Part shown: positions 46,520 through 54,671 of the stretch, in pieces
Numbering within the stretch: position 1 is the first letter of the stretch
Layout: each line of letters begins with the position of its first letter
Assembly: GCA_963780545.1 (NCBI GenBank)
Contig: CAWACK010000020.1
Location: 1 to 64,000, forward strand
DNA from: UBA8941 sp963780545
GTDB lineage: Archaea > Thermoproteota > Bathyarchaeia > TCS64
DNA: 64,000 nt
Reading direction: 5' to 3'
Made by a program: the position numbers and the translations under genes
Notes under the pieces: model-generated
Told to the model about the DNA's origin: nothing
Database searches by the model: none
The model's input: only the letters and a program-made list of their open reading frames with translations

Positions 46520-46583
46520 ATGAATTTGAGCCGTAGCTCAGGCTTTCGTGGGTTCAAGTCCCACCCCCCGCACCAAATTTCCA
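46520..46583 (+). other. int: Detached start of the partitioned integrase
   Basis: ATG 46520 begins MNLSRSSGFRGFKSHPPHQIS, running through attR in exactly the frame that the left-end integrase uses in attL. Joining the two ends in a circle yields one open frame from this ATG to the stop at 39279. In the integrated state this start reads into flanking DNA and stops at 46618. Confidence 0.85.
46531..46583 (+). repeat. attR, 53-bp direct repeat
   Basis: This is identical to attL (38364-38416), offset by 8,167 bp. The rest of the tRNA is absent here. Confidence 0.95.
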
Positions 46584-46690
46584 CCCCCCGAAACTTCGAT
46601 TATCATTTGAATGATTAGGGGTTGAGGCAATCAACAATTCAGACAAAACGAAAATCATACACACTTGGATAAAAACAAACTTAGGAAACT
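46584..46690 (+). pseudogene. Relic of a related integrase N-terminus
   Basis: Directly after attR the host-side DNA encodes PRNF, a YHLND-like stretch, a stop, then GLRQSTIQTKRK, matching the left-end integrase (PRNLVDYLRDRGLRDSTIQSKLK). Frame breaks and a stop follow. An earlier element of the same family apparently occupied this tRNA. Confidence 0.65.
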
Positions 46691-46910
46691 AGGTCTGTTG
46701 AAATCTTATTTAATAAACCGACCTGCTGCGGTCAGAGAAAAGATCTCAAATCTTTTACTTACCATGTTCGGGTACTTGGCAGTGGTTAGAGCCTTAGCAC
46801 TCGTGCTGTAGATTTGATTTTAAAAGATTCTTAGGATAGAAAGGTGTTTGGAAGGAAAAAATAACCATTCTTGGCGATCTTTTATAAATAATAGGATTAA
46901 AAAAGGGAAA
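46691..46910. other. Intergenic, no gene seen
   Basis: About 220 bases between the integrase relic and the next leftward gene. A tRNA-like string near 46780-46810 does not fold into a cloverleaf. No feature is supported. Confidence 0.35.
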
Positions 46911-47459
46911 CTAGGTCATTATGAAACGCCTAATAAAGAAAAACACAGCCACTACAGCTACAAGATCTATAACGATCGCCCATAAGGTCCAGTCAGCGTA
47001 AGTAAATAACGTGATATTTTTCGTGTAATCACCGATCTGTATCACGTATCGAACGCCAGAGACGGGATTATCATAAGGCATTGAGTTTACAGCGTATTTA
47101 ATATCGGAAATTGAGTTGAGTGTGACGAACGGATTTACCATTAATATACTTGCACCTGAAAGCGTGAGATTACCAGGAACAACCTTTGAGGTCTCATTCG
47201 CTCCCATAGACACATCGACAGCCGAAACCTGTGTTCCGTTGACAATAATCGGGATCACTTCCGACTCGCTTTGACCTCCGGTCTTCGCTACCATTATGTT
47301 GAAACTGAAGCTTCCGTAGTGTGGTGCGGATGAGGGTACCGCATCAGGAATGTCAGTGCTCTGGACAGTTATCGCTGCATTAGCCATAGGGACAATGAGA
47401 GTAGCTACAACAGCAAAAACGATGACCAACTGGATTAACTTCATTTCTTCTCCATTCAC
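46911..47459 (-). CDS. Exported membrane-anchored protein
   Basis: This protein (177-182 residues) has a signal peptide (IQLVIVFAVVATLIVPMANA) and a C-terminal anchor (WAIVIDLVAVVAVFFFIRRF). The extracellular middle of about 120 residues is beta-rich with several glycosylation-type NxS/T sites. Likely start is the ATG at 47444 (MKLIQLV). The arrangement resembles surface-layer-associated or pseudopilin-like proteins, but no family is recognised. Confidence 0.6.
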   Translation of the reverse strand: MNGEEMKLIQLVIVFAVVATLIVPMANAAITVQSTDIPDAVPSSAPHYGSFSFNIMVAKTGGQSESEVIPIIVNGTQVSAVDVSMGANETSKVVPGNLTLSGASILMVNPFVTLNSISDIKYAVNSMPYDNPVSGVRYVIQIGDYTKNITLFTYADWTLWAIVIDLVAVVAVFFFIRRFIMT

Positions 47460-47756
47460 CTGTTAGGATCTTAGCCATTAGATAAAACGGGCTACGGACT
47501 TATATGGTTTAATCTATCTCATTTGATAAGATATTAGTCCTCGGAATACCTTGAATGTGGATAACAATTCGACTGAATTTGCCGTTGACACGCTCGACAG
47601 AGCATTCTGTTTTCAAATCATCCCTTTACCATTCATTTCTATGAGTTATAATAGATTTCTAACCAAGTTATCGGCTATTTATCATCTCTAACTTGGTGAG
47701 GTATGGTCGTAACGACACCTTGAGAGGTTGATAAACCCAAATCACGCGCACGAGAC

Positions 47757-49196
47757 TTGGAATGGTTCACGATTAGGTTTTTTAGGAAAAGTATAGATAC
47801 AGCCGATCCACGATCAAAACCAGATTTGACGGACATTGTCCTCGTATACCCATACGTTGATCCTCCGAGGAATAAGTCGATATTCAGGTTCCCACCACTT
47901 GGCCTCGGCTACATCGCGGCCCACCTCCGCGACGCTGGATTCAAGGTCTCCATAGTCGACGCCACCTTCACAGGGGAGGCAATAGCCGTCGAGAGAGCGA
48001 AGGCGCTCAACCCGAGGATCATCGGCATCTACTCCATGTTCACAATGCGGGAGGCCTCCCTACGATTCGCCAGAGCGCTAAGTGACAGCTGTGAACTCAT
48101 CATAGCTGGTGGCCCCCTCCCAACAGTGGAGCCTGAGACCTACCTCGGAGACTTCGACGTAGCGGCAGTGGGGGAAGGTGAGGAGACGATGCTGGAGATA
48201 GCAAGAGGCGATAACCTCGGCAACGTAAATGGGATAGTCTATAGGGAAAAGGAGGGAAACCCCCTCAGAGCGACTGAAAAGGGGGGAGAAGTAGTCCACA
48301 CTAGGGCTAGGGGAGCTCTTCAGAACCTCGACGCTATTCCCCTCCCCGCTAGAGACCTATTCGACAACGCCGCTTACATCAACTATTACAAGAAGCGCCA
48401 TGACCCCCCTACGACAAGCGCAATCACGAGCCGTGGATGCCCTTTCGCCTGCGACTTCTGCAGCCACCCGATATTCGGAGAGAGTTTCAGGGAACGGAGC
48501 GCCTCCAATATGGCGGATGAAGCCGAGCAGATAATTGACCTCGGTTACGAGCGGGTCTTTTTTCAGGACGACTGCTTCACCCTCACAAAGGGTAGAGTAA
48601 TCAAGTTCTGCGACGAAGTCGAAAAACGTGGATTAAGGTTCGGCTGGGAATGCCTGAGTCGAGTCGACAGCATGGATAAAGAGACCGCTGAGAGGATGCG
48701 TGCCGCGGGTTGCGACCACGTCTTCTTCGGCCTCGAATCCGGCAGCGACAGGATGCTGAAGTTAATGAATAAGAGCGCATCCCCCGAACAAGGGAGACGA
48801 GCAGTAGAAGAGGCTCGTGCAGGGGGACTGAAAACTGGCGCATTCTTTATCTTCGGTTACCCAGGCGACGATACAGAGTCGATGCTAGAGACCCTCCACT
48901 TCGCCAATAGCCTACCACTCAATTACCTCAGCTTCACTTTTCCATATCCAATTCCCGGGACGCCACTTTACGAGAGGGTAAAAGACAAGCTTGTGGAGGG
49001 AAACCCTGAGCCCCAGCAAAGAGGCCTCATCCAACACCAACTCATATATTATTCCGAGATCCCCGAATCCAAACTAAAATTCGGGATTATCAAGGGCCTT
49101 GCCATTCACTACGTGAAGTTGCACATGGGCCCTGTGGCTCCCATTCTGACGAAGCCACTCGAGGTAATCAGTGACAGGGTATTCAGGCTTTTGTAA
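47757..49196 (+). CDS. B12-binding-domain radical SAM protein
   Basis: This 479-residue enzyme has a cobalamin-binding-like Rossmann domain first (FPPLGLGYIAAHLRDAGF, IIAGGPLPTVEPE), then a radical SAM core with the 4Fe-4S motif RGCPFACDFCSHP (about residue 225) and the GGE-like EYSM equivalents. Such proteins perform radical methylations or rearrangements, and close relatives act on lipids or hopanoids, tetrapyrroles and natural products. The substrate cannot be told. The gene stands alone, with a TTG start at 47757 at the latest. Confidence 0.88.
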   Translation: MEWFTIRFFRKSIDTADPRSKPDLTDIVLVYPYVDPPRNKSIFRFPPLGLGYIAAHLRDAGFKVSIVDATFTGEAIAVERAKALNPRIIGIYSMFTMREASLRFARALSDSCELIIAGGPLPTVEPETYLGDFDVAAVGEGEETMLEIARGDNLGNVNGIVYREKEGNPLRATEKGGEVVHTRARGALQNLDAIPLPARDLFDNAAYINYYKKRHDPPTTSAITSRGCPFACDFCSHPIFGESFRERSASNMADEAEQIIDLGYERVFFQDDCFTLTKGRVIKFCDEVEKRGLRFGWECLSRVDSMDKETAERMRAAGCDHVFFGLESGSDRMLKLMNKSASPEQGRRAVEEARAGGLKTGAFFIFGYPGDDTESMLETLHFANSLPLNYLSFTFPYPIPGTPLYERVKDKLVEGNPEPQQRGLIQHQLIYYSEIPESKLKFGIIKGLAIHYVKLHMGPVAPILTKPLEVISDRVFRLL

Positions 49197-49321
49197 CGCT
49201 ATCGATGTATAAATAAATATTAGATCGGGGTGATCCAGTTCATCATACGCGAACTTACCCACCTCCCTAGATCTCTATACCAGCATAATCGCGCGCGCTC
49301 ACTTTATTTGGCAAAAGCTCC

Positions 49322-49768
49322 ATGGCTAAAAACATGGGATTATTAGGCACAAATGCGGGGCTTCCCGCGGATCTCAACCTCATTACCCAGATTATAATAA
49401 TCATCCTGCTTACTCTCAGCTGGAGTTACGCCAGAAAGAAGAAGCTTAAAACCCATGGAAAACTTATGACAGTTGCCGTGGTCGTCAACGCAGCGACAAT
49501 CGCATTTGTCATGGCACCCTCCCTCTTCCTAGGATTAGGTGTAATCGTTTCGATGCCTCTGGACCCAGGATCCCTATTAAGCATTGTACACGTGGCCATT
49601 GGAGCGATCGCGTGGATTGGCGGCGCGTACCTCACATGGAGCTGGAAACTTAATGACTCAACGTCAGAATGCTTCAAAAGGCATAAACTAATGAAGCCGA
49701 TTATCGGTCTCTGGTTAATCGCCGCTGTACTGGGTGTAGGTTTCTACGTCTACTACTATGTGATCTAG
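49322..49768 (+). CDS. DUF420-like integral membrane protein
   Basis: This 148-residue protein has four hydrophobic helices: LITQIIIIILLTLSWSYA, VAVVVNAATIAFVMAPSLFL, HVAIGAIAWIGGAYLTWSW and IGLWLIAAVLGVGFYVYYYV. HGK and H positions between helices fit the DUF420 family, whose members sit near cytochrome or heme genes. The role is unknown. The 3' end overlaps a convergent small membrane ORF. Confidence 0.75.
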   Translation: MAKNMGLLGTNAGLPADLNLITQIIIIILLTLSWSYARKKKLKTHGKLMTVAVVVNAATIAFVMAPSLFLGLGVIVSMPLDPGSLLSIVHVAIGAIAWIGGAYLTWSWKLNDSTSECFKRHKLMKPIIGLWLIAAVLGVGFYVYYYVI

Positions 49769-49933
49769 TGGCATATCCTTTGGATCGTCTTTCCTGATCT
49801 CCTCATACTTCGAGGTTTTGTTTAGGAGTGCATACCATGGTGCGCGCGATAGTATAAAGTAAAGTACAACAGCGAGAACAAGCTTGATTACTATAACAAC
49901 TGCGAGGGAGACTAAGTATCTCCTGGGAATCAT
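49715..49933 (-). CDS. Possible small membrane protein
   Basis: This 72-residue frame from ATG 49933 has one hydrophobic helix (SLAVVIVIKLVLAVVLYFIL) and a charged tail (KTSKYEEIRKDDPKDMP). The frame can be opened further to 50077 but that part looks noncoding. It overlaps the DUF420-like gene by 54 bp in antisense, which lowers confidence. Confidence 0.4.
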   Translation of the reverse strand: MIPRRYLVSLAVVIVIKLVLAVVLYFILSRAPWYALLNKTSKYEEIRKDDPKDMPLDHIVVDVETYTQYSGD

Positions 49934-50155
49934 TGAAGGAGAACACGGCAACTTCGCCTTCGAGATGCCCCCTGGTCCCGACCAACCTGTCCCAGCCCTA
50001 CGATGTCTTAGGCTCGCACAATAAACTAGTTTTCTCTCGTCCTTAGATAAAGAGTAGATATGGTATCCGTTGATCACAGCGTTGATCTAAGACTTACGGA
50101 GCACGCCCTCGTAGGAGCTAAGTTTTTTCAGATGCGATGAAATAACGGTGAGACT

Positions 50156-50920
50156 GTGATTAGCGCCAACGAGAACTTCCGACTAGCGGAGTACATACTC
50201 AAGACCGAGGGCAAACGAAGAGGACTGAAAAGCGTAATGGGAGTGGCTTCCTTCAAGGCCGTACAAGAAGCATTGATGCCGATTCAAAAGACAAGGCTTG
50301 GGGAGATAGCTGATGGCGTATTTGACCGCTTGATGAATGAGGGATCTTTCATCAGTATAGCATACGCCTACCCGAAATACGCTATCGAAGCCATAGCACA
50401 GGGAACTGAGAAAACCTGGAACATGGATAGGTGGAACGTCTACTCCCGAGCCTATACGAGACTCAACAGGGCGCTGAATGAGACCGCGGAGATCATCGCA
50501 AATGAGTTCAAAGGAATCGCGATACCAGCCACCGTTGAGGGGCTCTCCTCGCAGGTGAGCCACGTCGAAGACTATTACGCCCAGCGTGTCAGTCACCGGG
50601 TCGCGGCAGAACTCTCTGGCGTTGGATGGAGAGGAAGAAATGAGCTCATCGTTAACCCAAATTACAGCTGCGCTATTAGGCTCGCTTCTGTATTAACAAC
50701 CGTTTCAATTACACGAACCTCACCCACAACCCAAGACTGCGGCGAGTGTCGCGCCTGTCTCGACGCCTGTAAATTCCTCAACCACAAGTACCAACTCGAT
50801 AACTACCGTGAACAGTGCCGCCGGTACCTGGTTTATCTCAACCTCGAGGACGAGGTATGTGGTAAGTGCATAAAAGCCTGTTATATGAACAGTCTCTACG
50901 CTGGCAATTTCAAACTCTGA
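50156..50920 (+). CDS. Epoxyqueuosine reductase-like 4Fe-4S protein
   Basis: This 254-residue protein ends with two cysteine clusters, TQDCGECRACLDACKF and VCGKCIKACYM, as in the QueG C-terminal double-cluster domain. The helical N-terminal part (residues 1-180) with IAYAYPKYAIEAIAQG is unlike cobalamin-binding QueG in detail, so the true substrate is uncertain. It could be a reductive dehalogenase- or QueG-type reductase of an anaerobe. The start is probably GTG/ATT-like at 50156. Confidence 0.65.
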   Translation: MISANENFRLAEYILKTEGKRRGLKSVMGVASFKAVQEALMPIQKTRLGEIADGVFDRLMNEGSFISIAYAYPKYAIEAIAQGTEKTWNMDRWNVYSRAYTRLNRALNETAEIIANEFKGIAIPATVEGLSSQVSHVEDYYAQRVSHRVAAELSGVGWRGRNELIVNPNYSCAIRLASVLTTVSITRTSPTTQDCGECRACLDACKFLNHKYQLDNYREQCRRYLVYLNLEDEVCGKCIKACYMNSLYAGNFKL

Positions 50921-50972
50921 TCATGAGGGTAAGCGAACAAGGTACTGCATCGAGAAATTATCCACCAAAATG

Positions 50973-51338
50973 CTAGAAGGAGACCACATGGTCGCTTTCT
51001 TTGACCCAGTTAGCGAGAATCATCATAGTGCCACGCTTTATGCCTTCGACCAGATCCTCTTCTCTTATTCCACGAGACTTTAGGCAAGTGCCGCATGTCT
51101 TAACCTCGACGCCCTTTGCGACAAGGTCCCCCAGCATCTTTTCTAGGTTATAGTAGCCCTCGGGGGTGCTCTGCCCCTTCTTGGCTGCTCCAACTGAGTC
51201 ACCCATTAGGAATACCCTAACCTCCATTCCGATTTCAGTAGATGTGGAGGCATTAGCTAACCGAAGTGCATTCCACGTCTTCTCGCTCCCATACGGGGCC
51301 TCGTTAGCTATGATAGTTAGCTTTACCAATAGATTCAC
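50973..51338 (-). CDS. DsrE/DsrF-like protein
   Basis: This 121-residue protein has the DsrE fold: LTIIANEAPYGSEKTWNALR at the start, MEVRVFLMGDSVGAA in the middle, and the cysteine segment VEVKTCGTCLKSRGI (residues 78-92). Such proteins carry sulfur or bind thiol partners in sulfur relay and tRNA thiolation. The Cys-x2-Cys motif may be the sulfur carrier. It lies between the QueG-like gene and a methyltransferase. Confidence 0.85.
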   Translation of the reverse strand: MNLLVKLTIIANEAPYGSEKTWNALRLANASTSTEIGMEVRVFLMGDSVGAAKKGQSTPEGYYNLEKMLGDLVAKGVEVKTCGTCLKSRGIREEDLVEGIKRGTMMILANWVKESDHVVSF

Positions 51339-51382
51339 TGCTGACTAGAGGGCCACTACTGCCCTAAAACGATGTTGGGTGA

Positions 51383-52138
51383 CTACTTCCTGCCCACGAA
51401 AAGGGTTATCAACTCATCGTTCCTTATGGGGTCGTCATTATGCTCAACTTTCCACCTCTTCAGGTCTGCTACTCCCCTCTCTAGACCCACTTGAGTTATG
51501 GGGCGGAACATGCTCCAGAGCTTCTTCTCAGCTATCTCGATGAACTCGTCCGATGTCTGGTATCTCTCGATTGCATAGGGGTATATCTCAGTCGTTTTGA
51601 AACCAGCCCTCTTAAAGTAAGTCATAAAGGCTTCATCGCTGGGGTAGACGTCGAGCTGATTTTGCAGGATCTCTGGAAAGAATTTGAAGACAACCTTTTC
51701 GCGAAGCTGTGCATGACCTATCGTGTGTGCGATTTTAGTACCACCGAGCTTCAAGATGCGATAGCACTCATCCGCAGCATCCTGCTTCACGACGACGTGG
51801 TGCCAGACTTGGGCAGCGTAGACGAGATCGAAGACATTTGAGCGGAAGGGCATGTGCTCTGAGACAGCGAGGACAGTCGGAAAGTCAGGGGCCTTCTCCT
51901 TCGCTTGGGCAAGCATCCCAGGGACCGGGTCGAAGCCCACAACGGTTGCGTGGGTTTTTACCTTGATTCCCAGACCATAGTTGCCGGTGCCGCAACCCAT
52001 GTCAACGACTAGGGAGCATGAGTCTATATGCGCGATTCTCTCCGCTTCACCCGCCCAGAACATGTGGTCTTCGCTAACCCTTCCTCTATCATATACACCA
52101 GAAATTTTGTTGAAGATCCGACTCGACTCAAACGCCAT
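51383..52138 (-). CDS. SAM-dependent methyltransferase
   Basis: This 251-residue class I methyltransferase has motif I LVVDMGCGTGNYGLG (about residue 40), the acidic VVGFDPVPGML and the substrate-lid region VYAAQVWHHV. The family includes UbiE- and arsenite-type enzymes, but the exact substrate is unknown. Stand-alone, leftward. Confidence 0.88.
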   Translation of the reverse strand: MAFESSRIFNKISGVYDRGRVSEDHMFWAGEAERIAHIDSCSLVVDMGCGTGNYGLGIKVKTHATVVGFDPVPGMLAQAKEKAPDFPTVLAVSEHMPFRSNVFDLVYAAQVWHHVVVKQDAADECYRILKLGGTKIAHTIGHAQLREKVVFKFFPEILQNQLDVYPSDEAFMTYFKRAGFKTTEIYPYAIERYQTSDEFIEIAEKKLWSMFRPITQVGLERGVADLKRWKVEHNDDPIRNDELITLFVGRK

Positions 52139-52521
52139 AGAGTATACTGAAGTTTGGATGGGATAAAAAACCGGTGCCGACTCGACATCGACTCTACTAC
52201 TTACATTGGTGTCGTATTCTCTGACGAGTCTTCATAATGGGACGAGGTTTCCCTTTGATTCCATACGCGTATACAATATAGCAGAATCATAAAATCGAAG
52301 CTGGCCACAAGCGGAAAATTGTTCCCAAACATAGGGGCATACACCTCTACAACGAACACTACGCAAAGAAACTGCTGCGAAAATTCGTATACCCCGGTGA
52401 TTAGGTCATCGATTCATATTAATCGCAGAAAATAATCCTCTTCGATAATCGTTTTCAGACCATGATAATATGTCCCCCATCCAAACCTTAATATTTTGAT
52501 CCAATAGTTTTGTTTCGTCGG
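52139..52521. other. Intergenic region upstream of tRNA-Asn
   Basis: About 380 bases with no convincing gene. An AT-rich stretch near 52485-52495 (CTTAATATTTTG) lies about 30 bp upstream of tRNA-Asn and may be its TATA box. Confidence 0.4.
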
Positions 52522-52598
52522 GCCGCCGTAGCTCAGTCCGGTGGAGCGTCTGGCTGTTAACCAGTTGGTCAACGGTTCAAGTCCGTTCGGCGGCGCCA
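52522..52598 (+). tRNA. tRNA-Asn (anticodon GUU)
   Basis: The acceptor GCCGCCG pairs with CGGCGGC, the discriminator is G and CCA is encoded. The anticodon arm CUGGCUGUUAACCAG gives GUU. D and T arms are standard. No intron. Confidence 0.94.
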
Positions 52599-52679
52599 CA
52601 ACACTAAATAGAATAGTTTATAGCTCTAGTTTCCCGCTTCAAGTAACTAAAGTTTCAGAATTTATCTGAATAGGAGTAT

Positions 52680-54671
52680 GTGAGCGGTGAAATGGATCTT
52701 ATTCTTCTCGCACTATCCGTCGGCGCTTTGGCTTTAGTTTTCGTCGCCTACCTCACTTGGTCCATTCTTCGTGAACCCGCGGGTTCCCCGGAGATGATTC
52801 GGATCGCCGCCTCCATCGAGGATGGCGCGAAGGTCTATTTGAGGAGACAAAACACCACAATCGCGGTCGTCACAGCCTTCGTTGCCATCCCCATAGCATT
52901 CTATTACCATGACGTAAGGGTTATCGGTGCCTTCGTCGCTGGGGCAGCCCTATCGCTTTTGAGCGCATACATTGGCATGATGGTGGCCGTTAAGGCAAAT
53001 GTGAGGACTACGAATGCCGCGAAGACCTCTACGGCGAAAAGTTTCCTCGTGGCCTTCAGGGGCGGTGGCGTTATGGGTCTCTTAGTTACCGGCCTTAGTC
53101 TCATCGGTGTAAGCATACTGCTAATGATCTTTAAGGACCCAAAGCTAATAATCACCTACGGGTTCGGGTCGAGTTTAACAGCGCTCTTCGCTCAGTTAGG
53201 TGGGGGCATCTTCACTAAAGCTGCTGACATCGGCGCTGATCTAGTCGGCAAGGTGGAGCAGAGAATACCTGAGGATGACCCTCGAAACCCCGCTGTGATT
53301 GCGGATCAAGTCGGGGATAACGTCGGGGACTGCGCTGGGAGGGGGTCTGATCTCTTTCAAACTCTGAGTGACGACTACATCACTGCAATGCTCTTAGCAT
53401 CTATAGTACTCAGTTTCACAGGCATTAATGGCCTAGTTTATCCTCTGATGTTGGGTGCTACTGGAATAATCGCGACGATAGTTGGCATCTTTCTAACGCG
53501 ACAATGGGGGGGTATAAAGCCGATTAACGCCTTTAATGTTGGTCTTATTTCCGCAGCAGTGATCTGCATCATCGGAAGCTATCTCGCCACTATGAGTCTG
53601 CTCGGAGATATCCGGATCTTCTACGCCGTTGTGAGCGGTCTCTTAGCGAGTCTTGGAACGGGGCTTGTTGTCCAATACTACATTGGGATAAATAGCGACC
53701 CAATCAAGAAGGTGGCCGCGTCTTGTGAGTATGGCTCTGCAATAAATATAATCACAGGTCTCGGCTACGCCCTCCAAAGTCCGTTCCTACCCTTCCTCTT
53801 CGTCGCCATAGTCATTCTCTTCGCCTTCAACCTCACTGGAGGCTCAATCTTTGGAGTCGTCGGTGTCAATCTTGGCACCGACCTCGCCATAGGGATCATA
53901 ATGTCTAGCGACACCTTTGGCCCCATCAGCGACAACGCCCAGGGGATCGCGGAGATGTCAGGGATGTCCCAGAATGCTGATTCCCTCAACGAGCTTGACT
54001 CTATGGGAAACACAACCAAGGCATTCACAAAGGCTTTCGCAACTCTAAGCGGAACCGTTTCCACGGTCGTCATATTCGCGACCTATAGTAATATTGCAGG
54101 TTTAACAAACGCAACGATCGGTTTACTTAGTCCTGTATTCATCGTCGGTTTACTCCTTGGCGGTGTAGTACCCTTCCTATTCTCTTCACTTATCATCAGC
54201 GCGACTGCGGAATCAGCTTATAAGATGGTGGAGGAAGTGAGGCGGCAGTTTAATGAGAAGCCTGGAATACTGGAGGGAAAGGAACTCCCCGACTACAAGC
54301 GATGTGTGGATATTGCTACGAAAGATGCTTTGATCAAAATGATAGCGCCGGGGCTCCTAGCAGTGTTGGCGCCGATTGTTGTTGGTGTTCTTCTAGGTAA
54401 GTATGCTTTGGCAGCGATGCTGCTTGGGAGCCTGATTACTTCTGCGCTGCTCAGTCCGTTCTTCACCTTCGGAGGCGGTATATGGGACAACGCGAAGAAA
54501 CATATTGAGAGAGAGTTCTGGATGAAGGGGACGCCCGCTCATGCTGCGGCGGTCACCGGCGACACTGTCGGTGACCCCCTCAAGGATGTGGCGGGGCCGA
54601 GTCTGAATATCTTTATGAAGTTGACAAACATGACGGCGCTTCTCCTCGTGCCGCTGCTTCTTCTACTTTAG
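52680..54671 (+). CDS. hppA: Membrane-bound ion-translocating pyrophosphatase
   Basis: This 663-residue protein has about 16 transmembrane helices and the pyrophosphate-binding acidic motifs DIGADLVGKVE, ADQVGDNVGDCAGRGSD and GDTVGDPLKDVAGPS. It couples PPi hydrolysis to proton (or sodium) export. The segment GNTTKAFTKAF has Lys where K+-dependent enzymes have Ala, so the enzyme is predicted to be K+-insensitive and H+-pumping. Start at GTG 52680 or ATG 52692. The 3' end overlaps the convergent thiL by 9 bp. Confidence 0.95.
   Translation: MSGEMDLILLALSVGALALVFVAYLTWSILREPAGSPEMIRIAASIEDGAKVYLRRQNTTIAVVTAFVAIPIAFYYHDVRVIGAFVAGAALSLLSAYIGMMVAVKANVRTTNAAKTSTAKSFLVAFRGGGVMGLLVTGLSLIGVSILLMIFKDPKLIITYGFGSSLTALFAQLGGGIFTKAADIGADLVGKVEQRIPEDDPRNPAVIADQVGDNVGDCAGRGSDLFQTLSDDYITAMLLASIVLSFTGINGLVYPLMLGATGIIATIVGIFLTRQWGGIKPINAFNVGLISAAVICIIGSYLATMSLLGDIRIFYAVVSGLLASLGTGLVVQYYIGINSDPIKKVAASCEYGSAINIITGLGYALQSPFLPFLFVAIVILFAFNLTGGSIFGVVGVNLGTDLAIGIIMSSDTFGPISDNAQGIAEMSGMSQNADSLNELDSMGNTTKAFTKAFATLSGTVSTVVIFATYSNIAGLTNATIGLLSPVFIVGLLLGGVVPFLFSSLIISATAESAYKMVEEVRRQFNEKPGILEGKELPDYKRCVDIATKDALIKMIAPGLLAVLAPIVVGVLLGKYALAAMLLGSLITSALLSPFFTFGGGIWDNAKKHIEREFWMKGTPAHAAAVTGDTVGDPLKDVAGPSLNIFMKLTNMTALLLVPLLLLL

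Larger units (their letters stand above)
38364..46583 (+). mobile_element. Integrated archaeal element in tRNA-Leu with partitioned integrase
   Basis: An 8,167-bp unit (repeat to repeat) lies between 53-bp direct repeats of the tRNA-Leu 3' half. It is markedly more AT-rich than the host genes. It carries two tyrosine recombinases, a DUF3987-like replication protein, a P-loop ATPase, a zinc ribbon, a TIR/deoxyribosyltransferase-like protein, unknown proteins and a hairpin-rich noncoding region. No capsid or conjugation gene is recognised. It may be an integrated plasmid or a provirus of an unknown family. Confidence 0.92.

Noticed and set aside
46770..46815. tRNA-like string (GTGGTTAGAGCCTTAGCAC)
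   Set aside because: The anticodon arm does not pair with a seven-base loop, and there is no T arm or acceptor. Probably chance.
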